A model generated the notes under the pieces. It saw nothing but the letters and a program-made list of their open reading frames with translations. It ran no database searches and had not been told where the DNA came from. A stretch of DNA of 64,000 nt from JAGQUL01 sp038212015. Lineage in GTDB: Bacteria; Actinomycetota; Thermoleophilia; Gaiellales; SKUG01. The DNA lies in the NCBI GenBank assembly GCA_038212015.1, contig JBBQUY010000003.1, forward strand, positions 25,383-89,382, read 5' to 3'. A program made the position numbers and the translations under genes. Shown in pieces: positions 36,316 to 43,567 of the stretch; within the stretch, counting starts at the first letter, position 1, and each line of letters begins with the position of its first letter.

Positions 36316-36721
36316 CACTGTTGCTTTGAGCTTTCCGCGCGATTCGCGCTACTACGCCGTCGCTCGACTGGTGGTGGGCGGCATGGCCGCGCCACTGCAG
36401 ATGAGCTACGACGCACTCGACGACCTGCAGCTCGCCATCTCGAGCCTGCTCGACCATGAGGAGCTCGCCACGCAGGGCGCCACGGTCGACGGCCTCGGCG
36501 ACGTGCAGCTGCGACTCGAGGTCGACGAGCACCAGCTCGTGGCCGGACTCGGGGCGTTCGCGACGGGCAGCCTCGACCGCGCGTTCCAGCGCTCTGCCGA
36601 GCAGGGTGGCGAGATGGGCCTGCAGCGCCTGCTCGACACGATCGTCGACGACGTCAGCGTCGGGGCCGAGGATGATGGCGAGTGGGTCACGCTCACCAAG
36701 CGCGTGAAGGCGCTCGCATGA
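36308..36721 (+). CDS. Degenerate RsbW-like anti-sigma candidate
   Basis: A 137-residue protein with the length and strand/helix order of GHKL anti-sigma factors (RsbW/SpoIIAB): SFPRDSRYYAVARLVVGGMA, DALDDLQLAISSLLDH, MGLQRLLDTIVDDVSV, DGEWVTLTKRV. The catalytic pieces are missing: the N-box lacks its Glu and Asn (AISSLLD), and no DxGxG loop is visible. It may bind the sigma factor without kinase activity. The ATGA overlap with the sigma gene downstream supports the partnership, which is otherwise an inference. No anti-anti-sigma gene is nearby. Confidence 0.6.
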   Translation: MSDTVALSFPRDSRYYAVARLVVGGMAAPLQMSYDALDDLQLAISSLLDHEELATQGATVDGLGDVQLRLEVDEHQLVAGLGAFATGSLDRAFQRSAEQGGEMGLQRLLDTIVDDVSVGAEDDGEWVTLTKRVKALA

Positions 36722-37566
36722 ATCGTCGTCCCGAGGACATCATCGTCACGGCGGGTCTCGACCCTGCGATCCAGCAGGACATCGAGGAGAACCTCAACGA
36801 GCCGGTTCGTCGTCCCACGGCCGACGACAAGGTCGACCACCAGCTGCTGTACGCCTATCACCACGACGGCAGCATGAAGGCGCGCGAGCAGCTCATCGAG
36901 CTGTACCTGCCGCTCGTGCGCTCGCTCGCGCGCCGCTACTCCTACCGCGGCGAGCAGCTCGAGGACCTCGTCCAGGTGGGCTGCATCGGTCTCATCAAGG
37001 CGATCGACCGCTTCGACATCGAGCGTGGCGTGGAGCTCACGACCTACGCCACGCCGAACATCATCGGCGAGATCAAGCGCCATTTCCGCGACAAGGGCTG
37101 GGCCGTGCGCGTGCCGCGCGGCTTGCAGGAGCTCAACGTCCGCCTGAGCAAGCTCATCGAGGAACTGACCGTCCAGCTCGAGCGCTCGCCGACGATCGCC
37201 GAGCTCGCCAAGGCATCGGGCGCGACCGAGGAAGAAGTCCTCGAAGCGCTCGAGACCGGCCAGGCCTACTCGAGCGTGTCGCTCTCTTCCGGCCCGTCAG
37301 GTGGCGACGACGATGGTGATCTCGATCCGCTCGAGTCGCTCGGCTCGATCGAGGAGAACTACGCGATCACCGAGGACCGTGCCGTGCTCGCTCCGGGCTT
37401 CGCCGCGCTCGACGATCGCGAACGATTCATCCTGCACCTGCGCTTCTTCGAGGGCCTCACGCAGTCGCAGATCGCCTCGCGCGTCGGCATCTCCCAGATG
37501 CACGTGTCGCGCCTGATCCGCCGCTCGCTCCAGAAGATCAAGGACGAGATCGGCACTGCTGAGTAA
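36718..37566 (+). CDS. SigB/SigF/SigG-family RNA polymerase sigma factor
   Basis: A 282-residue alternative sigma factor. Region 2 contains LIELYLPLVRSLARRYSYRGEQLEDLVQVGCIGLIKAIDRFD and TTYATPNIIGEIKRHFRDKGWAVRVPRGLQEL, close to SigB of Bacillus. Region 4 is LDDRERFILHLRFFEGLTQSQIASRVGISQMHVSRLIRRSL. It directs general-stress or developmental genes in this family. It is not the FliA/WhiG type expected for the GCCGATAC promoters seen elsewhere. The ATG overlaps the stop of the anti-sigma-like gene (ATGA). Its 3' end overlaps the convergent hydrolase gene by 29 bp. Confidence 0.93.
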   Translation: MNRRPEDIIVTAGLDPAIQQDIEENLNEPVRRPTADDKVDHQLLYAYHHDGSMKAREQLIELYLPLVRSLARRYSYRGEQLEDLVQVGCIGLIKAIDRFDIERGVELTTYATPNIIGEIKRHFRDKGWAVRVPRGLQELNVRLSKLIEELTVQLERSPTIAELAKASGATEEEVLEALETGQAYSSVSLSSGPSGGDDDGDLDPLESLGSIEENYAITEDRAVLAPGFAALDDRERFILHLRFFEGLTQSQIASRVGISQMHVSRLIRRSLQKIKDEIGTAE

Positions 37567-38452
37567 GGACCGATCGGACGTGTTCGACGCACCCGGATGG
37601 GTCGACGATCGGCAGCTCGTGCCCGGCATCTGGCACGAGCTCGAACCGAATCATTGACGACCGTTGCGCCCACGCGTTCATCAGCTCCTGATCGATCACT
37701 CGATCCTGTGCGCCGGCGACGAGGTGGATGGGGATCTCGGCGTCGATGAGCGGGCCCATCGCGGACTGCCACGGCGTGTCCAGGATGATGCTGTGCATCG
37801 CCCCGATGTAGGACCACCACGAATGCTCCATGGCGCCTTCGAGCACGGGGATCGGCATGGTCGGGCGAACGGCGCGGTAGACCGGGCGTGCCAGGCGCGG
37901 TCGAGGGCACAGCAGCCGGCAGGTGATCTGCGCCAGCGGCGTGTCGAGCCCGGTGAGGGCGTTCACGCGACCCATCGCACGGACATGGTCGCGGGCCGAC
38001 TGCGCGGATCGATGCAGGGGCGCGCCCCAGGTCACGATCCCTCCGACGCGATCCGCATGACGCGATGCCAGGCACACGCCGAGTGCCCCGCCAAGGGAAT
38101 GTCCTGCGATGAAGAGTGGTCCTGATCCACGACCGACGACGTCGAGCAGGTCGTCGAGCGCGTGCAGGTGGTCGTCGAGCGTGAACTCCCGGCGACCGCG
38201 ATCCAGCGAGGCTCCGAAACCGAGGAGGTCCGGGATCACGACGGTGCCGCACGAGGCGAGCGCATCCCATGTCGCGTCGAACTGCGCCTGCGTGCTGGCG
38301 ATGCCGTGGAGCAGCAGGATCGTCACGTCGGATGAGTCGTCGATCGATTCGATGACGCGTCCGGCGAGCAGTTCCCCACGACGGATCGATCCGCGCCCGG
38401 GCTGCCACGCGATGCGCTTCGGCCGAGCGATGGTCATGCGGGAACGAGGCAT
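37538..38452 (-). CDS. Alpha/beta-hydrolase
   Basis: A 304-residue hydrolase with the oxyanion region ILLLHGIASTQAQFDATWD, the nucleophile elbow FIAGHSLGGALGV, and a C-terminal Asp and His in LVAGAQDRVIDQE and VPDAGHELP. The start ATG at 38450-38452 is supported by a TATCCT box exactly 6 nt upstream, indicating a leaderless message. The last ten codons lie antisense to the end of the sigma factor gene (29-bp overlap). The substrate is unknown; there is no export signal. Confidence 0.88.
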   Translation of the reverse strand: MPRSRMTIARPKRIAWQPGRGSIRRGELLAGRVIESIDDSSDVTILLLHGIASTQAQFDATWDALASCGTVVIPDLLGFGASLDRGRREFTLDDHLHALDDLLDVVGRGSGPLFIAGHSLGGALGVCLASRHADRVGGIVTWGAPLHRSAQSARDHVRAMGRVNALTGLDTPLAQITCRLLCPRPRLARPVYRAVRPTMPIPVLEGAMEHSWWSYIGAMHSIILDTPWQSAMGPLIDAEIPIHLVAGAQDRVIDQELMNAWAQRSSMIRFELVPDAGHELPIVDPSGCVEHVRSVLTQQCRSRP

Positions 38453-38458
38453 CGGTGC

Positions 38459-38464
38459 AGGATA
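38459..38464 (-). promoter_or_regulatory. -10 box TATCCT, leaderless hydrolase
   Basis: On the minus strand TATCCT is followed by 6 nt and the ATG at 38452. Confidence 0.55.
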
Positions 38465-38532
38465 GCTGTGTACGAGGACTGCTGGTTGCCGGTGTCGTGA
38501 CTGGGGATCGTTCCCCGTGGGAAGGCCCCCGT

Positions 38533-39543
38533 ATGCTCTGTCGTACCCGAAACGCCTCGCTGCTCGCCGTGTTCGTCGTGGGCGCGTGCCTGCCCTCGAC
38601 CGCATCGGCCGCGCTCGACGTCACGCGCAACCCCACGACCGGCGGCTTCAATGTCACCGCCAACGGCGACGTCACCGAGCACGTGACGATCGATCGATCG
38701 GCCGACGGATCGCTGCGGATCGCCGACACCACCGCGCCCGTCACGTCATCCGACGCCGTGTGCGCTGCAGACGCGTCGACCGGGACCGTCGCGTGTGCGA
38801 CCTCTTCCGGAATGTCGGTCACTGTCGCGCTCGGCGGTGGCGCGGACACGTTCGATGCTCGCGCCGCGACCGGCATCGCCCTGCGCGTCGACGGAGGAGC
38901 CGGTGCCGATCGGCTGCGCCTGGGCTCCAGCGGCATGACGGTCGCCACCGGCACGGATCGGCTCGACACGTACGACCTGTCCCATGCCGACTCGAGCGTT
39001 CGCGTGCGCTATGAGACGCGTGCCCGCCGGGTCGTTGCGCGATGCGGGGGCTGCACGGGCGCGTGGGCCGTCGCGCTGCCCCTGAATCCCAAGGCGGTAC
39101 TGCTCGGCACCGGCGACGACGACATCGACCTGCGTGCATGGGCGACCCGCGGCCTGACGAGCTGGATCACCGGCGCCGGGCGCGACCGCGCGATCGGGTC
39201 GAAGTACCGCCGCTCCGTGTTCAACACGGGAGCCGACGCCGACGTGCTGGTCAGCTGGGGGCCCGCCGACCGTCTCCTCGGTGGCGCCGGCGCGGACAAG
39301 CTCGCCGACCTCGGTGGCTCCGGCGACTTCCTTGACGGCGGTCCCGATACCGACGTGATGGCGTCCCTCGATGGCGGCCGCGACACGATGCGTGGGGGCT
39401 CCGGCCGCGACATGTGCCCGTCGCTGCGCGCGGGGATGTCCACGTGCGACTCGAGCGGTCGCGTCAGCGGCTTCGAGATGAACCTGTACCTGCCGGTCCC
39501 GTCGCAGCAGTCGGTGCTGCGCGTCGTCGGCATCTTCCTCTGA
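38533..39543 (+). CDS. Secreted RTX-like protein
   Basis: A 336-residue exported protein with signal peptide (NASLLAVFVVGACLPSTASAA, cleavage near residue 27). Repeated Gly-Gly-x-Gly-x-Asp motifs are scattered through it (GGGADTFD, GGAGADRLRLG, GTGDDDIDL, GGAGADKLADLGGSGD, GGSGRDMC), as in calcium-binding beta-rolls. The repeats are spaced irregularly and the protein lacks a type I secretion tail, so Sec export fits. The ATG follows GGGAAGG by 7-8 nt. It is probably a surface or matrix protein. Confidence 0.78.
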   Translation: MLCRTRNASLLAVFVVGACLPSTASAALDVTRNPTTGGFNVTANGDVTEHVTIDRSADGSLRIADTTAPVTSSDAVCAADASTGTVACATSSGMSVTVALGGGADTFDARAATGIALRVDGGAGADRLRLGSSGMTVATGTDRLDTYDLSHADSSVRVRYETRARRVVARCGGCTGAWAVALPLNPKAVLLGTGDDDIDLRAWATRGLTSWITGAGRDRAIGSKYRRSVFNTGADADVLVSWGPADRLLGGAGADKLADLGGSGDFLDGGPDTDVMASLDGGRDTMRGGSGRDMCPSLRAGMSTCDSSGRVSGFEMNLYLPVPSQQSVLRVVGIFL

Positions 39544-39552
39544 CGCGAGACC

Positions 39553-40230
39553 TCAGCGGGAGACGAGTGCACCCGCGTACATGCCCTGCACTGCGCGGAT
39601 CGCGCCGTGCGCGGCGTCGAACGTGGCCGGACCGGCCTCGGGGAACTCGTCGAGCAGCGCGACGATCGCCGCGCGAAGTGCGCGGGCATGGGACTCGGAC
39701 TGGAAGCCCACGACCTCGAAGAACTGCACGCCGGGTCCGGAGGTCAGGTCGTAGTGCTCGGCAAGCGCGAGCTGCATCGTGCGGGTCGACCTGGGCAGTC
39801 GCGTGATCCATGCGTACAGCGCCGCGAGGCCCTGCGCACAGCCGCTCTGGCACAGGTACTCGAAGTCATCCAGGCACACCGACGTCGCGACGTTCGGTTC
39901 GGACTTGCGCACCGTGTCGCTGAACAGGCCAAGCGCCGCGCACGTCTGCAGCCACAGGTCGGCGATGCTCGGCGGATTCAGCTCCATCGGCACGAGCATG
40001 TTGAGCAGCGATCGACGAATTGCGGGATGGTTGCGCGTGACCGAGTGCACGGTGCTCACGAATCGGGGGAGGGCGTCGACGAGCTGGAAGTACTGCGCAG
40101 CGAATGCACGGACCTCGTCGCGGCTCAGCTCGCCTGCCGACATCGCCTGCAGCAGCGGCGTGTGCGCCGGATCGTTTGCCGCGCGCATCTCGTCGATCTG
40201 CTCAAGCACGGAAGCACTGGTGGTCGTCAT
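39553..40230 (-). CDS. TENA/PqqC-like (heme-oxygenase fold) protein
   Basis: A 225-residue all-helical protein related to the TENA/PqqC group: THTPLLQAMSAGELSRDEVRAFAAQYFQLVDALPRFVSTVHS at the start and ALAEHYDLTSGPGVQFFEVVGFQSESHARAL near the end. The central ELNPPSIADLWLQTCAALGL carries the Glu expected in this fold. It could be a redox or dealkylating enzyme; neither PQQ genes nor thiamin genes are nearby. I chose ATG at 40228-40230. A 150-nt leader upstream contains a multi-stem RNA candidate. Confidence 0.75.
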   Translation of the reverse strand: MTTTSASVLEQIDEMRAANDPAHTPLLQAMSAGELSRDEVRAFAAQYFQLVDALPRFVSTVHSVTRNHPAIRRSLLNMLVPMELNPPSIADLWLQTCAALGLFSDTVRKSEPNVATSVCLDDFEYLCQSGCAQGLAALYAWITRLPRSTRTMQLALAEHYDLTSGPGVQFFEVVGFQSESHARALRAAIVALLDEFPEAGPATFDAAHGAIRAVQGMYAGALVSR

Positions 40231-40272
40231 CCTGGCCACGTCTCCTCGTTCGGCCGACGTCCTGTCGGCGGT

Positions 40273-40351
40273 AACCCACACTCACCATCTCCGGGTCCCA
40301 ACCCGGGGAAGGCGAGATGGTAGCACGCAGCTACCGCCGCGGCGGTGGGTT
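40273..40351 (-). ncRNA. Structured 5' leader candidate, multi-stem
   Basis: AACCCAC (40273-40279) and GTGGGTT (40345-40351) close a junction. Within it, CCATCTC/GAGATGG (40285-40291/40314-40320) stacks on CGGGT/ACCCG, TAGC/GCTA pairs at 40321-40334, and a 14-bp palindrome spans 40333-40346. The region lies in the probable 5' leader of the TENA/PqqC-like gene, divergent from the alaS leader. It matches no riboswitch class I know. Confidence 0.4.
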
Positions 40352-40391
40352 CGAACGGACTCGGCCGACTCGGGCCGCTCGCGCGCGCAGG

Positions 40392-40397
40392 TAGTAT
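40392..40397 (+). promoter_or_regulatory. -10 box TAGTAT for the alaS leader operon
   Basis: TAGTAT ends exactly 6 nt before the leader ORF ATG at 40404. On the opposite strand the same bases resemble a -10 for the divergent gene. Confidence 0.6.
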
Positions 40398-40403
40398 TCG
40401 CCC

Positions 40404-40511
40404 ATGACGAATCGACGAAGTGAGCGACCGAGCTCCGCTCGGGTGCCCGTAGGGCTCATGGCCGAACGAGGAGCATTCGCACGACGCGCTCCCGAAGGGA
40501 GCGTTTCGTGA
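40404..40511 (+). CDS. alaS leader peptide, 35 residues
   Basis: A short frame from ATG 40404 to TGA 40511. The product is basic (8 Arg) with 5 Ala and begins MTNRRSERPSSARVP. It starts at the predicted transcription start, so it would be translated as a leaderless message. Its stop overlaps the alaS GTG by 4 bp (GTGA). Ribosomes finishing it would cross the hairpin that hides the alaS ribosome binding site. It is either a regulatory leader or simply a coupling ORF. Its first bases belong to a repeat also found after mltG. Confidence 0.55.
   Translation: MTNRRSERPSSARVPVGLMAERGAFARRAPEGSVS
40487..40503 (+). promoter_or_regulatory. Hairpin sequestering the alaS ribosome binding site
   Basis: CGCTCCC (40487-40493) pairs perfectly with GGGAGCG (40497-40503) around GAA. 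GGGAG is the alaS ribosome binding site, with the GTG at 40508. A second hairpin CCGAGC/GCTCGG lies at 40428-40442. Confidence 0.65.
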
Positions 40512-43138
40512 AGAGCGCCGAGATCCGCCAGACCTTCCTCGATCACTTCGCCGTGGACCACGGCCATCTCGAGGTGCCGAGCGCATCGCTCATCCCGAGT
40601 GCGTACGACCCGTCGATCCTGCTCAACACGGCCGGCATGCAGCCGTTCATGCCGTACTTCCTCGGTCAGGACACGCCGCCCGCATCGAAGCTCACGTCGT
40701 GCCAGAAGTGCTTCCGGACCGTCGACATCGACGAAGTCGGCCTCACCGCGCGCCACATGACGTTCTTCGAGATGCTCGGCAACTTCTCGTTCGGCGACTA
40801 CTTCAAGCGCGACGCCATCCAGATGGCGTGGGACCTGATCATCGACAAGTTCCAGATCCCGCTCGACAAGCTCTGGGTCACCGTCCACGAAGGCAACGAC
40901 GAGCTCGGCCTCGGCCTCGACACCGAAGCGCGCGACCTGTGGATCGAAGTCGGCATGCCGGCAGACCGCATCGTCGCGCTCGGCGACGACAACTTCTGGA
41001 AGGCCGGCGCCACCGGACCCTGTGGTCCGTGCAGCGAGATCTTCTACGATCGCGGCCCCGACTGGGGCCCCGACGGCAAGCCCGGCGACGAGGGTGACCG
41101 CTACCTCGAGTTCTACAACCTCGTGTTCATGCAGTACCGACGCGACTCCGCCGGCAAGCTCCACGAGCTGCCCAACAAGAACATCGACACGGGGATGGGC
41201 CTGGAGCGCATCACGTCGATCCTGCAGGACAACGTCTCGATCTTCGAGATCGACTCGGTACTGCCGATCACGCGCTGGGCCGAGCAGCACTCCGGTCTCA
41301 CCTACGGCGAAGACGATGCCGTCACCAAGGCGATGCGCGTGCTCATCGACCACGGCCGCGGCATGACGTTCCTGGCGAGCGACGGCGTCCAGCCCTCCAA
41401 CGAAGGACGCGGCTACGTGCTGCGGCGCGTCATCCGCCGCGCGATCCAGCACGCCGATCGCATCGGCCTGTACCCGAATCGTGAGGCGGGCCCGCTCACG
41501 GACCTGCACGCGCTCGTCGTCGACATGTTCGGCCCGCAGCATCCGGCGCTCGTCGAGCAGCGAAGCTTCGTCGCCGACCTGCTGCGTGCCGAGGAGGAGC
41601 GCTTCCTGCGCAGTCTCGATACCGGCACGAAGCTGCTCGAGGGCGTGCTCGCCGAGACGCCGGCTGGGGGAGTCGTGGCGGGAGACGCCGCATTCCAGCT
41701 GCATGACACCCACGGCTTCCCGGTCGAGCTCACCGAGGAGCTGGCGGGGGAGCGCGGCTTCACCGTCGACCGAGGACGGTTCGACGAGCTCATGCAGCAG
41801 CAGCGCGAACGTGCACGGGCGGCCGGTGGATCTGGCACGTTGCCGACCGAGCAGGCCGCGACGTTCGTGCGAAGCGCGCCCGCCGGCGAGTTCGTCGGCT
41901 ATGACTCCCTCGAGGTCGAAACGCGCATCGCGGCGCTCGAGCCGATCACCGGTGACGAGGCGGGCCAGCGGGTGCTCATCAAGCTCGAGCAGACGCCGTT
42001 CTATGCCGAAGGCGGTGGCCAGGTCGCCGACGCGGGCGACGTGGTCGGCCCCCACGGCATCGCAGTGGTCGAAGCCGTGATGCGCTTCGACGGCGACCAG
42101 GTGATCGTCGCCACCGTCGACGGCGTCCTGGCCACAGGCGATGCGGTTGCCGCGAAGGTCTATCCCGAACATCGCCTGCCGACCCAGTCCAACCACACAG
42201 CCACGCACCTGCTGCACAAGGCGCTGCAGGACGTGCTCGGCGATCACGTGCGTCAGGCCGGTTCGCTCGTGGAGCCCGGCCGCCTGCGCTTCGACTTCTC
42301 GCACACGTCCGGCATGACCGCGGAAGAGATCGCCCAGGTCGAGCGAATCGCGAACGAGCGTGTCGCCGCGGCCGAACCGGTGACGTGGGAGGAGGTCGAC
42401 ATCGACACCGCCCGCGAGCGTGGCGCGACGATGCTCTTCGGTGAGAAGTACGGCGACGTGGTTCGCATGGTCGGCGTCGGCGACGGATCCTGGTCGCTCG
42501 AGCTGTGCGGTGGAACGCACGTGGAGAACACCGGGCAGATCGGCACCGTGCTCGTGCTCGGTGAATCGAGCATCGGCTCCAACACGCGCCGCATCGAGGC
42601 ACTCACGGGAGAGGGCGCGATCAGCTGGCTGCGCGAGCGTGCCGATGCGGCCGATGCCGCGGCGCGAACGCTCGGGGTCGACATCGATCGCCTGCAGGAG
42701 CGCGCCGACGAGCTGCAGAAGGCCAATCGCCGGCTCGAGAAGGAGCTGTCGGCGCTGCGCAGCGGCGGAGCGCTCGATGCTGCGCTCGCCGAGCGGGTCG
42801 ATGCCGGCCCGTTCGCCGTGGTCGCCTACCGCGACGACTCGCTCGGTGGCGACGAACTGCTCGACCTCGCCGATCGGCTCAAGGGCAAGCTCGGATCGGG
42901 CGCCGTCGTCATCCTCGGTGCTGCAGATGGAACCGACAAGGTGTCGCTGCTCGTGAGCGCGGCCGACGACGCCGTCAAGGCGGGCGCGCACGCCGGCAAC
43001 ATCGTCAAGGCGGTCGCCGGCATCGTCGGCGGCGGTGGCGGCGGTCGCCCCAACATGGCCCGCGCTGGCGGCAAGGACGCATCCAGGCTCGACGAGGCGC
43101 TCGCGGCCGGTCGCGACGAGGTCGCGAAGCTCGCCTGA
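40508..43138 (+). CDS. alaS: Alanine-tRNA ligase
   Basis: An 876-residue synthetase with all usual parts: catalytic core with SAEIRQTFLDHFAVDHGH and ARHMTFFEMLGNFSFGDYFK, editing domain with SNHTATHLLHKAL (about residue 560) and the zinc-binding CGGTHVENTGQIG (about 667), and a C-Ala oligomerisation domain ending in the Gly-rich IVGGGGGGRPNMARAGGKD segment. The GTG start overlaps the leader peptide stop. It is followed by ruvX after 3 bp and by mltG with overlap, the alaS-ruvX-mltG-aroE order seen in many actinobacteria. Confidence 0.98.
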   Translation: MKSAEIRQTFLDHFAVDHGHLEVPSASLIPSAYDPSILLNTAGMQPFMPYFLGQDTPPASKLTSCQKCFRTVDIDEVGLTARHMTFFEMLGNFSFGDYFKRDAIQMAWDLIIDKFQIPLDKLWVTVHEGNDELGLGLDTEARDLWIEVGMPADRIVALGDDNFWKAGATGPCGPCSEIFYDRGPDWGPDGKPGDEGDRYLEFYNLVFMQYRRDSAGKLHELPNKNIDTGMGLERITSILQDNVSIFEIDSVLPITRWAEQHSGLTYGEDDAVTKAMRVLIDHGRGMTFLASDGVQPSNEGRGYVLRRVIRRAIQHADRIGLYPNREAGPLTDLHALVVDMFGPQHPALVEQRSFVADLLRAEEERFLRSLDTGTKLLEGVLAETPAGGVVAGDAAFQLHDTHGFPVELTEELAGERGFTVDRGRFDELMQQQRERARAAGGSGTLPTEQAATFVRSAPAGEFVGYDSLEVETRIAALEPITGDEAGQRVLIKLEQTPFYAEGGGQVADAGDVVGPHGIAVVEAVMRFDGDQVIVATVDGVLATGDAVAAKVYPEHRLPTQSNHTATHLLHKALQDVLGDHVRQAGSLVEPGRLRFDFSHTSGMTAEEIAQVERIANERVAAAEPVTWEEVDIDTARERGATMLFGEKYGDVVRMVGVGDGSWSLELCGGTHVENTGQIGTVLVLGESSIGSNTRRIEALTGEGAISWLRERADAADAAARTLGVDIDRLQERADELQKANRRLEKELSALRSGGALDAALAERVDAGPFAVVAYRDDSLGGDELLDLADRLKGKLGSGAVVILGAADGTDKVSLLVSAADDAVKAGAHAGNIVKAVAGIVGGGGGGRPNMARAGGKDASRLDEALAAGRDEVAKLA

Positions 43139-43141
43139 GTC

Positions 43142-43567
43142 ATGACGGACGCGCACGCGACAGATCCCGGCCGCGTGCTGGCGCTCGATTTCGGCAAGGT
43201 CCGTACGGGCGTGGCGATGACCGACCCCACGCGCACGGTCGTGCAGCCGCATGAGCCCGTGCTCAAGGCCAACTCGTCCGATGGCATCGCTAGCATCGCG
43301 GCGCTGGTCGCATCCTTCGAGGTGACCCGCATCGTCGTGGGACTCCCGATGGGCCTGCAGGGCGCAGAATCGCCTCAGGCAGCGCGCAGTCGTTCCTTTG
43401 CGGCGCGGCTCGCGCAGCACGTGCACGTGCCCATCGAGCTGCACGACGAGCGGTTCACGTCACGGATGGCAGACCGCACGGTGGCCGAGACCGGCAGTGG
43501 CGCGTCCCGCGACTCGCTGGCCGCGAGCCACCTCCTGCAGTCGTGGATGGAGGCACAGGACACATGA
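43142..43567 (+). CDS. ruvX: Putative Holliday junction resolvase / pre-16S rRNA nuclease
   Basis: A 141-residue YqgF/RuvX protein with RNase-H-like fold: VLALDFGKVRTGVAMTD carries the first catalytic Asp, IVVGLPMGLQGAESPQA is the signature strand-turn, and LHDERFTSRMADR and GASRDSLAASHLLQSWM supply the remaining acidic residues. The family processes the 5' end of 16S rRNA. The start is 3 nt after the alaS stop; the end overlaps mltG by 4 bp. Confidence 0.94.
   Translation: MTDAHATDPGRVLALDFGKVRTGVAMTDPTRTVVQPHEPVLKANSSDGIASIAALVASFEVTRIVVGLPMGLQGAESPQAARSRSFAARLAQHVHVPIELHDERFTSRMADRTVAETGSGASRDSLAASHLLQSWMEAQDT

Noticed and set aside
38533..39543. The RTX-like protein considered as a type I-secreted toxin
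   Set aside because: It has an N-terminal Sec signal peptide, and no type I secretion genes or C-terminal export signal are present.
40336..40365. A GGTTCGAAC-like T-arm resembling part of a tRNA
   Set aside because: No acceptor, D or anticodon arms can be built around it; the bases belong to the multi-stem leader candidate.
40331..43444. A 1037-codon minus-strand open frame opposite alaS and ruvX
   Set aside because: It mirrors the alaS codon structure; the plus strand encodes a complete AlaRS with all motifs, so the antisense frame is a shadow.
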